Of a stretch of DNA of 64,000 bases, positions 34,975 through 46,744 are shown one piece after another. The position numbers were made by a program, and so were the translations under genes. The stretch's first letter is position 1, and each line of letters opens with the position of its first letter. The notes under the pieces were generated by a model that saw only the letters and a list, made by a program, of their open reading frames with translations, ran no database searches and was not told the DNA's origin. The stretch is taken from assembly GCA_963970005.1 (NCBI GenBank), contig CAXAMN010022695.1:966678-1030677 (forward strand), written 5' to 3'. The stretch comes from Durusdinium trenchii. Taxonomy: Eukaryota; Sar; Dinophyceae; Suessiales; Symbiodiniaceae.

Positions 34975-36580
34975 TATTTTCTGGGAGAAAACCTCCACAA
35001 ACAAAAAGAAACAATTTTAGGAACTTAAGAATTTGCCCGCCACAGGCGCAGAGTTTTTTTGCAACAATTCATAAGTTCCTAAATATAAGGACACATAGGC
35101 GCATAATGTTTAATAGCTTAAAGCTGAATTCTCATCTTTATATATATTTGTTTATGCGAGTAAACTTCCACCAAACAAATATACCATCTATTTTTGTAGG
35201 AGGAAAGTTCCACAAAAAAAAACTAAGACAATATTTTCTTATATCTTTTTTGGTGGAAAGTTACTCCCAAAAAGAAATTAATATGTGTGTTCTTTTTTTT
35301 TTGGCGAAACTTTACTCCAGAAAATAATAAATAACAAAATGGTTATCTTATATTTTTTTGGTGGAACGTTACTCCCAGAAAAAGAAAAAAAAACAAAACA
35401 TAAGATTTTTCCTAAGCTTTTTGGTGGAACTTTACTCCCAGAACAAGAAAATATAAGAACAGTTTGTTTTCTTATAATTTGTTTGGTGAACATTTCATCC
35501 AAACAAAATATAAGACAATAATTTATCCATATTGTTCCTTATATTCTTTTGGTGGAACTTTACTCCTAGAAAAAACAACTATTTTTGGTGGAATTTTACT
35601 AGATTTTTATTATTGTATTTTTGTTGTGGAACTTTACTCCCAGAAAAACATCTTGTATTTCTTGGTGGAACTGTACTCCCAAATACATTACAATAAAGAA
35701 ATACATGTTTTTTTTTTTTGGGGGGGGGGGGTGGAACTTTACTCCCCTGAAAAATTACAAGAAACACATTGGTTCTTAGGTTTTCTGCAATCTCATGAAT
35801 ATGAACCACGACAAAAAAGCTACAAAACCACCAAAATGCAACGCATGGCATGCATGGGCTCGAAGAAAAAACACTTATACGACAACATGTGTTTCTTATA
35901 AATATGTTCAAGGATTAAAACTTGTTTTCCAATGATTATATTTTGTTTTTGTTTGCCAAATTTTATTTAGTGTGGAGTTTTGTGCTCCCAGATATTTTTT
36001 TGCGGAGTTTGGCTCCCAGAAGAATTGCCGCAAGAACACATGTGTTGCTTATGATTTTTCTGGGAGCAAAGTTCCACACAAAGTATTGGAAAACAACTTA
36101 GTTCTTATATCTTTCTTCTGGGAGTAAAGTTGCACCAAAAGAAACAAGAAACAAACATCATATATTATATATATTTGTCCTTCTGGGAGTAAAGTTCAAT
36201 TTTCCTGGGACTAAAGTTCCACCAACAACAATATAAGATTGCTTTTCTTTAATATTTTTATGGTGGTTAAATTCCACAAAAAATAAACACCCTTTCATAT
36301 TTTCTGGGAGTAAAGTTCCACCCCAAAAATTATAAGACAACTATGCTTATATTTGTTTGGTGGAACTTTACTCACAGAAAAGACTCTAAGATATTTTTTC
36401 CTATCGAAACTTTACCCCAAAAGGTAATGAGAACTTTGTTAGTGTCCTATTTAGTCAATAAGTGTTGTAAAAAATATGCGAACAAAAAAGCTTGGGACGG
36501 GCAAACCCTGAAGATTCTGATTGTTAAGGAACTTAAAACTTAAGTTTATATGCCCCTGCGGCGGGCATTTCTTAAGTTCT
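34975..36580. repeat. Inverted array of GGTGGAACTTTACTCCCAG motif
   Basis: About twenty copies of a 19-21-bp motif. Forward copies lie near 35248, 35300, 35359, 35419, 35548, 35624, 35662, 35727 and 36356, spaced about 60 bp; reverse copies lie near 34979, 35154, 36056, 36115, 36180 and 36300. Between them recur short palindromes of the AAGAACACATGTGTTCTT type. An inverted pair, GAACTTAAGAA(A)TGCCCGCC at 35021 and 36579, frames the array. AT-rich, with no gene. Confidence 0.85.
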
Positions 36581-37166
36581 GATTTGTGTTATATGTGGAA
36601 AACTATTTAAAACAAGATTAATTCTTTGGAGTTTTGCTTTCTCTTATTATGTATATATTGCTAAAATATAAACAACTTGTTGCTTAATTGTCTTGACAAA
36701 CAAAAAGGAATGTGTTCCAGTTTTAAGTTCCTGCGACCATTGCTGTCAACTCTTCTCCCTGGGCAATTCTAGCAGGGAACACTGCAAAGCAGCGTGGTTT
36801 GGCTGCAAAATATGAGCACACACCGTGCCCCACGTAGTCTACTCGCAATACTTGTCAGGGCAGGTGGACAACAGGAGATTGGATTGAGTGACTTTTTGCA
36901 ACAAAAGTCAATTTGGCAAACGTTTCACCAATTCCTAAATTATGTTCTTTTCTGACACTTTTTCACATTTGCATTTGTGTTATTTGCTTGTGCCCCGCGT
37001 CATTGAGTAAACAATGTCATGAAGGAAGATGGCCTCAATATGTCTGATTGAAGGATTCAGCTGCGAAAACCCTTCTAGACCGAAAAGCAAGTGCTGGCCC
37101 ACTTCTTCACACTCTCAAAAAAAAGAATGCTCTTTTTGGTTGGAACTCGACAGGGGTTGTGACGTT

Positions 37167-37290
37167 TCATCGGAGTCCCGTTGAACAGTTGGGCAGATCT
37201 TCCGAGGTCGATCGGAACGGCTGTTTCGGGTCCGGTTGGAACGGGCCGATCCGGTGCACAGCGCAGAGGCAAGGTCTGGCCACTCACGGC
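37167..37290 (-). CDS. Exon candidate, unknown protein
   Basis: Reads PCLCAVHRIGPFQPDPKQPF then RSTSEDLPNCSTGLR and stop. Good third-position bias, but no clear acceptor, and the plus strand is also open. Confidence 0.3.
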
Positions 37291-37883
37291 CAGTGCCCTG
37301 TTAGATGATCTGTTTCTATGGCACCCATGGGGTGGGAGGGTACTAAGATGTACTAAGCAACACTCATAAGTTCATAAGGCATGTGAGATCATGCTGCATC
37401 TGGTGTCTTCCGCAAAAGAGGGAAACGTGCACAAACGAGGCCACTCCAAATGTATCCCAATGTGCCACAGCAGCAAACCTGCAACAATAGAGCTTCAACC
37501 ACACCCAACCCACCCCAAACAAAAAAAAAGCCGAAAAGTGCCGTATCCACAGAGCAAGCTGAACACTTTTAACATGTTATGTGTTGGTTTAATTCATGAT
37601 GTCTTTACACTTCAGCAAAGAAACCAAAGCAATGAAGCCCTTTCATGGTGAGTCAACTCACCCAAGCATCGACCGTGAAAGGACATGCACGGCCCAAAGA
37701 ACCCTTCGCCTCGGACCCAACCACCAGTTCGCTCAAACCCATCTAAACAACATCTGTCACTTCAGATGAGAAGCACACTCCAAAAATAAAAACAACCACT
37801 TCAACTTCAGCTCCGAAGGGTGGTTTGAGGAAAGCCCCCCTCGTCGGGAACTCCGTGGTACTCGAGGCTTTTGGCCTCCAAGC

Positions 37884-37917
37884 TGCGTCAGCCCTGCGTC
37901 AGCCCTGCGTCAGCCCG
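37884..37917 (+). repeat. Three tandem CTGCGTCAGCC units
   Basis: An 11-bp unit repeated three times at the edge of the exon at 37910-38034. Confidence 0.8.
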
Positions 37918-38034
37918 GCCGCTGATCCCCCCACGTCCAAGCGTCGGTCCAGCCGGCCGCCACGTGACTGGCGCAAATGCCCCGGAAGAGCACGGCAGCC
38001 AGTCGCAAGCGGTCGGTTCCCGTGAGCGATTTCA
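37910..38034 (-). CDS. Exon candidate, unknown protein
   Basis: Acceptor ACTCCTTAG, reading KSLTGTDRLRLAAVLFRGIC then ASHVAAGWTDAWTWG with strong G/C third positions. The downstream border is uncertain (TGA at 37910 or an earlier GA donor). Confidence 0.48.
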
Positions 38035-38355
38035 CTAAGGAGTCGTAGGATTGCTTCTGCTCCTCAGAAACTTCAAGCAGTCAAAGCAGGAAAAAAACCA
38101 AGTGAGTCAGTGGGATTGCTTGAACTCTAGCTTACTTTCTGTGCTTGAGACAAAGTATGTAACTTGCCTTTCAGATTGTCATTTTACCATGTTTCACCTA
38201 CCGAGGATCAAAGCTCGACCCCAAGTTCTATAATGGGAGTCCAGCAACGGGTACCATTCCCTCTTGTCCAGTGGGCCGTGTCAATCATGTCAAGAGGCGA
38301 CATGACGAGAGGCTCATGGGTGTTCCAAGGTGCAACGGGAGCTCAACAAATACAC

Positions 38356-38569
38356 TCCCTCGAAAGTGGAAGCCGTGTCTTTTTGGCGTAGACGTCCATG
38401 CAATCCTCCATGTGTAGAGGTGGGGCCATCCCACTCAGCCAACGTCTGACGTCTGAGGGAGGGTGCCAAATGGTGCAGAGGAACTCATCCAATTGGCAGG
38501 ACGCGAATCCGTCCCACAAGACAACGTGTCTCCACCGACCACGTGACGGTCCACCGACCACCCGCGTCT
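38356..38569 (-). CDS. Internal exon, unknown protein
   Basis: Excellent acceptor (TGTCTTTCACCTTCCCTCAG), donor GTGTAT, 214 bp. Reads TRVVGGPSRGRWRHVVLWDG then FASCQLDEFLCTIWHPPSDV and MAPPLHMEDCMDVYAKK. Confidence 0.52.
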
Positions 38570-39345
38570 CTGAGGGAAGGTGAAAGACAGCCAGGCTGAA
38601 CAAGTTTAGCGCTTGGGTTTGCTCAAGGAGCCTGGAAAAGCAAAAAAACACATACTCTCCACCACTAATCAACAGACTTCAATTGCAAAGGAACCCAAAT
38701 AATCTTGGACTGCCAAGCCTCTGAGAGAGTATAAGATTCCAAGATTTTGTCAATGTTTTCCTGGCAAACTCGCAGCTGGATTCATGGAATTCTCACAACT
38801 GAAATACTTTGCGAATACAAACTCTTGAAGAATCCCAACTACAAACCCTCTCCTGCCCAAGGTGGTGCAAAAGAATTCTTCACCAAACCACGTGGTGGAG
38901 AAGATGCGCCCCACCTGGGATGCCTTACAAAAGCTAGACTAGTCTAGCTTCATCTCTGCCCATCCGGAACGCACTTGAATGAATGCCTTTTTGAGGAACC
39001 ACCATGGAGGAAAAGCCTAAAGGAAAAAGTAGAACGCAACAAACACAAAACACACCAAACACAAAATAAACAAAACATTAACATCATTTAAAAGCTTGTC
39101 CAAAAACAATTAAAACACAAGGGGTCCAAACAAAAACAAACCATTTGAAGATATTTGGAGGGACTCTCATCAACTTATCGCGGAACAACCAAACCATTGG
39201 ACCTTGGGTATTCGTCATGCAAACCACGCAAATGTTCTGTTGCAACTGCCTAAGATCCCCAAAAGTCTGCGGATCAAGCCGGATGATTTGCAGTGCTCAA
39301 GAGCTCTGTAGCTGAACATTCTTGGGATGTCCATCCATTTTGGAC

Positions 39346-39492
39346 TCAAATCCCACCAATATGGATCCCGAGCCACTCTGTGGCTCCCCTGGCGCCCGAC
39401 CTGACCGGTCCCGATGGAACGGCCTGTTTGTCTAAAACGATGCTTCGCACTTCGGGACCTCGGTGACTCGTCACCGCGTCAAACGCTCGTGT
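39346..39492 (-). CDS. Exon candidate with stop, unknown protein
   Basis: Reads AFDAVTSHRGPEVRSIVLDK then GATEWLGIHIGGI and TGA. High G/C third positions; the acceptor is probably CACGAG near 39491. Confidence 0.38.
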   Translation of the reverse strand, partial: TRAFDAVTSHRGPEVRSIVLDKQAVPSGPVRSGARGATEWLGIHIGGI

Positions 39493-40368
39493 TTTGTATG
39501 TTTTTTTTTGACACACAAAGGTCACGAAGAGGAATTGGCTCAAGAGAGCCCATTAGTCTCCCAAATATGATGTACTGTTTGCCATTCTGTGTCCTCAATT
39601 CCAAACTTTGGGGATAGCACTCGTCTCCTTTTTTGCAGCAGCAAACTGTATACATGTTTCATGCACTGTGACTTTGAAGCAACCAAACGCTACATTCCAT
39701 GCAAGATAAAACACACTTAGTAGTGCATGCAATTGGGCTGCCTTGCATGTAGTGTAGGTGTACGCAAGTACCATCCCTTTCGTTGTCTTTAGCCGCATGA
39801 AGAGCAGTATTCAAAAGTCAATCGAACATTTTTACATCCATCTGTACACCTTTTGATACCATGCGCAAGAGCTGTGCTTCTCTAGTCTGATCAAGTGATG
39901 ACTAGAATACTCATCAGAATATTCAAACATCCAATCGGGTCAGTCACACCACAGACCGAAATCCGGGTGATTTCGTGCCATGGTGAGTCGCCGGTCGACC
40001 GGTGGTGTAGTCGGGGGTAGCTCAGCAGTGTCCCCAATCACCGTACCTGACAAGGTACGACTGGATCCCTAAGGAAACCATATGTTTCAAACATGATCCA
40101 GGTCACTGGCAATTCACTGTGAAAAACATACGGCTGATGAGACGAGACGACCTGTACCATCGGGTGAAAATACAATCACACCGATCTTAGGGGATCCATG
40201 GTATCTTAGGGGATCCATTTTGATCTGTTTTGTGTTTACCTAATAGCTTAAATAGCACGTTGTTGAACCCATTTCCATGAGTGCACACCGTCCGACGGGT
40301 CTACGACTCACCTAGCAATAGGGGAATTTAAACAATTACACTAAAGGGCCCGTGACTCACCTCCACTC

Positions 40369-40466
40369 TCACCTCCTTTTTGGTCGTTCACGGACGAAAT
40401 GCCGTTTGTGCCGATAGCCGAAGATAGCATTTCTGTTGAGGTCCGACGATATAGGAAGGAGCCTCG
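40369..40466 (-). CDS. Exon candidate with stop, basic C-terminus
   Basis: Acceptor CCACAGAG, reading ARLLPISSDLNRNAIFGYRH then KRHFVRERPKRR and TGA. The basic tail may be a targeting signal. Confidence 0.4.
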
Positions 40467-40684
40467 CTCTGTGGCTTAAAGCGAGAAATCCAAAAGGAGA
40501 CAATCTCCGGACCACCACTAAATTGCTTATGAACATGTCATCAGGAATCTCGGAATCACTGTCTAGAACTCATAACTATAGACTATATATCGTTCACTCG
40601 CTATACCTCCTGGCCTGTATACTATAACTTCATATAACTTCAACTATAACCACCTCCTAACACCTCCATTGACCTCTTCAGTAC

Positions 40685-40855
40685 TGCCATGGTAGACGCC
40701 GTGGGCTCCCCACAGTACTTTCTGCTGAGTCGCCCAGGTCTGGCAGCTCAGTCGGCCACGACCGCCCACGCTCGGACACACCGTCGCCACTCGGCCGGCC
40801 GTGGGCGGCACCGGAGTCCACGCAGGAGACGCAGCTCCACATGGAGGCCATTAAC
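40685..40855 (-). CDS. Internal exon, unknown protein (very coding-like)
   Basis: Acceptor TCTTTCACCAG followed by G, donor GTACTG, 171 bp. Reads LMASMWSCVSCVDSGAAHGR then GDGVSERGRSWPTELPDLGD. Nearly all third positions are G or C. Confidence 0.55.
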
Positions 40856-41249
40856 CTGGTGAAAGACATGTTTGGTCGAAAGGTGGTGATGTGGGTGCTT
40901 TTGGGTGGAAGATGTGAGTGAAAGGATGGTGCAACCTTTTATACATCAAATGATTATTGTTTTGGTGTGGACAGACTCAGACATGCATGCACCCCTTCAA
41001 AGAGAAGAGACCACTTGCAATTCCTTGGCCAACACGCATTGCACCGATGCAGAGCTAGGCTTGAAGTGGTTTCTTATGGTTTCTTCCTGAAAGCTGGGAT
41101 ACACACCAACTGTAAGGAAGTCTTCCTTCAACAAGCCATTAATTGCTTGGTCCTTCGAACACTTAACATCCTTAGCTGAACAGTTTGGATCCGAGATGAC
41201 AGTGCCTCTTTGAAGAACCCCACCACACTCGTGCGGATCCGCAGTTGTC

Positions 41250-41464
41250 TTATTTCGCAATGACTTCTCCGCCCTTCTTCCCGTGACCATGCAGAGTGTT
41301 CTGTGTTCTTCCTGAAACAGGAACCTGGTCTTGATTGAAGGCAGGAGCTGGTTCGCAGAAAGAGGAACCTTCCAAGAGTTGTTTGACACCTTCCGTGGGA
41401 CGTATTTGTCCAGTCGAACAAAGGACCATCTCTCTGCCAAAAGACGTGTGAAAGTCGAAGAAGC
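41250..41464 (-). CDS. Exon candidate, unknown protein
   Basis: Acceptor CCTTCTGCCCAG followed by G; reads FFDFHTSFGREMVLCSTGQI then RPTEGVKQLLEGSSFC. Two other minus frames are open over the same DNA (up to 199 codons), so the frame is the best guess, not certain. Confidence 0.38.
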
Positions 41465-41705
41465 CTGGGCAGAAGGGCTGCAAGTGACCAACATGAAGGG
41501 GAAACGCGCCCCTCGGTGGAACCTCTCTTTGGAAAAGCAAAATCCAATCTCTTTTGATTGGATCCTCTGATAGAAACTATATATCAAAACTATCAAAACT
41601 ACACAGATTTTGAGCGACTTTCATGCCATCGATCATCCACTCAGATCCAGGAGCTAAGAGGGTAGCTGAATCAAGCCAACATGACCCGTTATGGCCCGTT
41701 ATGAC

Positions 41706-41798
41706 CCGGTCGTCGGCAAGGCGCGAGAACGGTGTCGGTCTTGACCGCATTTGGGACACACCGGTGGTGTTTTTGTTGGGGTCCCAGTCCCGATCCAT
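41706..41798 (-). CDS. Exon candidate, unknown protein
   Basis: Reads DWDPNKNTTGVSQMRSRPTP then FSRLADD before a GTCATA donor. The upstream border is unclear; there is an ATG at 41798. Confidence 0.4.
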
Positions 41799-41994
41799 TC
41801 ACCTTGGACCGATCAAACACACACAGAAACACCACGTGGCAGGCTCCCGAGATTTGGTCGCTGACCCCTCCAGTTTCTGGTGTAGTAAGGGTTCAACGGT
41901 TAAACATGGTTTTCACCCACACGAACGAGTTTTCCTCGTAACAGCCGAGAGTGGAGTCGATCCATGTGGAATTGCTGTCCCAAAAAGGGCTCAC

Positions 41995-42074
41995 CTCTCT
42001 GTCGACAAAAGCTGGAGTCGAGATGCCCGTGATTCGCTCGATGCCAGGGATTCCTCCACAAGCCTTGTCTCATC
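41995..42074 (-). CDS. Internal exon with clean splice sites
   Basis: Acceptor CGGGTCCAG followed by G and donor AGAG/GTGAGC, 80 bp. Reads DETRLVEESLASSESRASRL then QLLSTE, helix-like and charged. Confidence 0.55.
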
Positions 42075-42178
42075 CTGGACCCGGTCCTTCTGACCTCATA
42101 CACGATTCCCACTACTATTCCCGTTAGGATGATTCTGTTTCTACCTTGTGCTACTAGGTTGGAGGCCATCGCTCTTGC

Positions 42179-42330
42179 TCAGATATCGGCCACACTCGTG
42201 CCCGCGCATGTCCCGTGGAACGCCGAGCGGGACGGCGAGTCCGACGCGTCGCCGTCCGAGTCACTGCCGCGGCGATTCGACTCGCCGCGGGAAGAGCACT
42301 CGCTGCGGATCTTCTCCACTCGATCGGGGC
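42179..42330 (-). CDS. Exon, Ser/Asp/Arg-rich unknown protein
   Basis: Acceptor CCTGTCGCAG followed by G; reads PDRVEKIRSECSSRGESNRR then GSDSDGDASDSPSRSAFHG. Third positions are almost all G or C. It ends at a GTGTGG donor (42195) or at TGA (42179). Probably disordered. Confidence 0.52.
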
Positions 42331-42784
42331 CTGCGACAGGCGGAGTGATGAGATTTCCAAGAACTCCTCCAGGTGGTGTGACAATGTGGAATGAATCTTG
42401 TGCACCGCATCCTGGCAACGTGCCCATGGCCCGATTTAGGACACTTAAGCTCTGGTGGTTGGGCACTTCCCGGTACCAGGAGCCTGAAACGAGCCCAAAC
42501 AAACAAGTGTTTTGGCATACAAAACGCCAAAGGCTCAGTCAAATTCGGAGCTAATGGTCGACTAAGCGTGCCAATGTTCAAAGAATGAGTCAGTCACCCC
42601 ACGCGGCAAGTGGAAGATGTGCCCTGGAAGACCAGTTTCCTTAACAAACACATGGTGTTTCAATGTTTTTCATGGTGGTCCACTTCCATGTTTGTGAGTT
42701 GGAGGGACCCTCACAACGTCGAAGCGGTGTATGAAGCACCCCTGCGTGTTTTTTTTTCCTGTCAGATCCTCGCGCCCCAGATCC

Positions 42785-43048
42785 TCAGCCCGCAGGGACG
42801 TAATTTGTGTGTGACGTAATTGGTGTGCTCCAAGCTGGAAACAGCACGTGCAGGACTTCCGTTTTTTTGGCGGACCATGACTGTCCTTTCTGTCGAAAGA
42901 ACCTACGTTTCAGGTCATCGTTGTCACCCTCGAGGTCGATCGAAAGCCGCTGAGACCGAGTCAGATCCTGACAGACGAAGGTCAGACCGAGTTCACCCCA
43001 ATACGGTCGGCCAACCAACACGGTTGGTTGCAAGTGGCAGCATGCGAG
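42785..43048 (-). CDS. Exon candidate, unknown protein
   Basis: Acceptor TTTGGCCAAG, reading VGRPYWGELGLTFVCQDLTR then SQRLSIDLEGDNDDLKRRFF. The coding signal fades after about 42840, where GT donors occur. Confidence 0.45.
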   Translation of the reverse strand, partial: LACCHLQPTVLVGRPYWGELGLTFVCQDLTRSQRLSIDLEGDNDDLKRRFFRQKGQSWSAKKTEVLHVLFPAWSTPITSHTNYVPAG

Positions 43049-43065
43049 CTTGGCCAAAAAGAGGG

Positions 43066-43115
43066 ATGAGATGAGCCATCATGAGCCATGATGAGCCATC
43101 ATCAGCCATGAGGCG
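43066..43115 (+). repeat. Short ATGAGCCATC tandem
   Basis: Four imperfect copies of a 10-12-bp unit. Confidence 0.7.
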
Positions 43116-43749
43116 TGCCAGCCGTGAGCTAGCATGAGCCGTTTGGAAAGCCCAGGAGTGCAGGTCATTACCCAAACAATCCAGTATGAAACAGTTCCCT
43201 AATGTAAATACATGCATGGAGTCTGTGGGTTAGTAGCGCATCTGTCTTCTGAGCAATCTTTGTCTGTTTTGAGTGGCGCTCGCCTTTCCCCTGATCTTGA
43301 CGGTGAACTGTGACCTGCCCGACAAGATGCGTGTGGACACAAGAGAGACAGGAGGGAAACCATTTTGATTTTAGGCAGTTGGTTCAGATTCGAAAGCGTT
43401 ATTCAGTGGGTTCTTGGCCAAACTGAGACTGGAATCGCGGATGAGATCTGCTCTTAACTCCGCAAAAGTGGGGATGGACACAATCAGTACAGTACATTCC
43501 CCATGAACGCAGGAGCCCACCTTTTTGGGGAGTTTCACCAATGTTTGTTGAAACTACTTGTCTTCCATTCTTCCAAGCACATTCTGTAGCACCTTTAGTA
43601 CTGTTCTATCCTTGTCTTCATCAGGAATTCGCTTCACCCCCCCGGGCACCCCTGCCATCACAGCAGCGTTGCACCAAAGTTGCAGCCCCCAGCTCTAAAA
43701 TACCACTCCCGTGTCACCCCCTTTCACCATGCCCCCGTTCCTCCAAAAG

Positions 43750-44010
43750 CTACACCCGGCCAACCCACCCCACCGAGTCAAGCGTTTTCCAGGCCACGAA
43801 CGGCGTCCCGACGTCCCGCCCAACGTCCCGAGGTCCCGCACTCGCCAAGAGGATTGCACTGGCATCATGGTGAAGTCGGCGGGCTCCGAGGTCGACGTGT
43901 CCTGCCACGATGCCCCGACACTGCACGGCAGTCGAGTCGAACAGGGCCGACCTACTGGCCGACCTTTGTTGTATACCGCGTCCTGCCACGAAGGTTATGG
44001 GGGGTTGGTC
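43750..44010 (-). CDS. Exon, unknown protein
   Basis: Acceptor ACGTCGTTTCAG followed by G, starting between codons and so in phase with the exon at 44499-44570. Reads DQPPITFVAGRGIQQRSASR then VQCRGIVAGHVDLGARRLHH. Very high G/C third positions. Internal GT sites (for example GTATAC) mean the donor is uncertain. Confidence 0.47.
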   Translation of the reverse strand, partial: DQPPITFVAGRGIQQRSASRSALFDSTAVQCRGIVAGHVDLGARRLHHDASAILLASAGPRDVGRDVGTPFVAWKTLDSVGWVGRV

Positions 44011-44498
44011 CTGAAACGACGTATGGTGATATGATGACCATGCAAAGTAAAAAGTCTGAGTGGAGGCATGTGTTCTGATTTTTGTCAATATTGATTATAA
44101 TTACGATCTATTTCTTTTACAGACAACAAATTTAATTTTTGTTGCTGGAATCTATCTAGCAGGAGCAGGTCCATGCACCAGCGGTGCCAGCGGTCCGTTT
44201 GTATTCTTTGACATCCAGAATTTTCAGAAAACTATGTACTTAGGTGCTTGAGATTGCTTGAGTGCTTGGACTGTTTGACCTATGACAAATGTTGGGTGTC
44301 AAACTGACTGCGCAGATTGCTGGCAGACTGTACCCTATAAGTATCAGCCTTGGGCTCGCAAATGTCGACAGCCTCGAGGTCCTACTTTATTCTGTTTCCA
44401 GGAGTCTGGAGTTGGTGCACCCTGAAAGGAAGCTCGCCTTCTCTGCGAGAAACAGACCGTCAGACTTTTTACTCGAACAATTCAAAGGATCGTCACAC

Positions 44499-44570
44499 AA
44501 GGGACCGGATCAGTTCCTCCACATCGATGGTGGAGTAGAAGAGGATCTCAGCCACGGGCAAGGGATGTGC
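44499..44570 (-). CDS. Internal exon of exactly 24 codons
   Basis: Acceptor AGATAAAG followed by G, donor GTGTGA. Reads AHPLPVAEILFYSTIDVEEL then IRSL. It begins and ends between codons. The exon at 61922-62015 also ends between codons, so the two could be joined across a 17.3-kb intron holding the whole four-gene cassette. Confidence 0.55.
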
Positions 44571-45469
44571 CTTTATCTATTTCTTTGCCAATGAGGAATT
44601 AGGGATCAATGTGTATAAAAAAAACATGTATATATTGACATACATATTCAAGGTGGTAACTGGATGAGTTTGCTAAATTTGTCGCTTCTTGAATTTCAGT
44701 ACATGGACAGCGTTGTATTCTCACTTCCTTCACTATATATGTATATGTTTGCCCCCCCCCCGAAAAAAACGAGGGTGGGTGTGCTTGGGAGAGCACACAC
44801 TAGCTCAAAACCCTTAGAAAACACTGTAAATACCGTGCAAAATTTCAAAAACTGCTCTGAGAACTAGGCGAAACGCAATTTTTTTGATCTGTCTGTGCCC
44901 AGTCTCCATGTCCAATGTCAAAGACAACAAATAACAGCTCTTCGTCTGCCCACTATCAATGTGCAACACCAATGATAAATATTATCAGGTGAATCTCTCT
45001 CTGCCCACAATGAATGTAGCATCATGAGCGAATGAAGTTATAATACTATACATATCTAGATTCAATAGCTTTCCTCTGGATCTCTGGGAAAGTAGATTTC
45101 CTAGATTTGTGTATTTTCATTGAAGGAAAGCATTTGAAAGAAACACTTACATACATACTTATAGCTTTTTTAAAATACCATGACTATTTCCAGAGATCCA
45201 GAGGAAAGCTTTTGAAATGAAAGCTTTATATTTTTCACAGAAGTGATCAGATCTAGAGGGAACCTTTTGAATTAGAAGTTTGTACATAAAGCAGTTTTAA
45301 TATAGCAATGAATATTCCAAGGGGTTACTTTAAACAAATACTATCTACTCAAAAACATAGTTTGTGTCTTATTCCCGGCACTCCTAGGGCAAAAACACTG
45401 TAAAATATAGGTTTTGTAACATGTGTGTTCTTAAACTAACTAAACTGGAACTAAAATAGAATTAGGCAA

Positions 45470-46340
45470 ACTTAAATTAGAAGATTTCAATCAAGATCCT
45501 TTTAACATTGATTGTGGAACTTGCTATTTATTAGATATTAGATTGCAATAAAAATCATTGCCAAGTTCTCTTTAAAACTCATTGTGGAAACTAGTTCTTA
45601 CAATTAGATTTTAGTCAAAGTCCTTTTCAAAGTTGGTGGTGGCTTTGATTTAGTATCAGATTGTGTTTAAAGTCGATTTAAGATCAATTGTGGAAATTGT
45701 GATGCTTAACTTGAATTGATTTTGTATCTGTTTGCTCCCCACTACAAGGCTACATCAAATAAAAGGACTTTAACTAACATCTAACTATAAGAATTGATTG
45801 CCACCATTAACTGTTAACTGAAAGTTAATTTTCACAATCAATTCTAAAAGGGTCTTGATTGATATCCAATACACAAGCAATTCAATCAAATTATGTTGAA
45901 AAGAACATAATTTAAATCTAAACAACAAACAATTTCCACAATGATTTTGAAAAGGACATTAATTGACATTTAAGTAATGCCTAATTTCTACAATGAAATA
46001 TAATAGGGTTTTAATTGAAATCTAAGTCAAAATCAATTGCCACAATGATCTTGAAAAGGCATTTAATCGAAATTGAATTACACATTCATTTTTCTATAAT
46101 TAATCTTGAAGAAATGTTAATTGAAATCTAATATAAACATCAATTTCCCCAATGATTTTGACAATGGTACAAATGAAACTTTGTTTGTAAAAAATCTACA
46201 ATTAATCTTAAACACATTGTTAATAGAAAGCTAATGATACATCAACTTCCACCAATAATTCTGAAAGCGTTTTAATTGAAGTCTAATACCAAAATCAATT
46301 GAAATCCAATTTAACATCAAATTCCACCGTTAAACTTAAA
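45470..46340. repeat. Head-to-head arrays of a roughly 60-bp AT-rich unit
   Basis: Right of 45790 the unit reads CAATTGCCACAATGATCTTG then AAAAGG and TTAATTGAAATCTAA. Left of 45720 the same unit appears as its reverse complement (for example TTCAATCAAGATCCTTTT, then ATTGTGGAA). Units are diverged but recognisable. Confidence 0.65.
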
Positions 46341-46744
46341 TGAAGCAAAAACACTGTGTTTTACAGTGATTTCTTGCAAAATCCTCTCCAAAATTGAGGT
46401 TTTGAGCTATTTTTTGCTCAATTTTGTGAGATCCAAGCCTATCCCAATTTAGAGGGAATACCAAAAAAAAACAAAAAAAACAATAAACCAAAAAACCAAA
46501 AAAACAAAAACAAACAAAGTTTGAGACAAAATGGGGTCACTATTGGTTTTTGGATGTTGGCTGCATTTTGTGTCAAACATTGTTTTTTTGGTGTTTTTTG
46601 GTTTATTGTTTTTTGTTTTTTTTGGTATTCCCTCTAAATTGGGATAGGCTTGGATCTCACAAAATTGATCAAAAAATAGCTCAAAACCTCAATTTTGAGA
46701 GGTTTTTGCTAGAAATCACTGTAAAACACAGTGTTTTTGCATCA
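46341..46744. repeat. Large palindrome with about 190-bp arms
   Basis: The left arm (46341-46534) and right arm (46562-46744) are near-perfect reverse complements, beginning TGAAGCAAAAACACTGTGTT and ending near GACACAAAATG, with a spacer of about 27 bp. The arms include ATCCAAGCCTATCCCAATTT. Possible foldback element or cruciform. Confidence 0.85.

Noticed and set aside
34975-36580. CRISPR-like array of short repeats
   Set aside because: Repeats occur in both orientations, spacing is irregular, spacers are A/T-rich and similar, and the genome is eukaryotic.
39335-39350. CCATTTTGGACTCAAA, like the dinoflagellate spliced-leader end CCATTTTGGCTCAAG
   Set aside because: One inserted base and no adjoining cDNA-like gene; chance similarity cannot be excluded.
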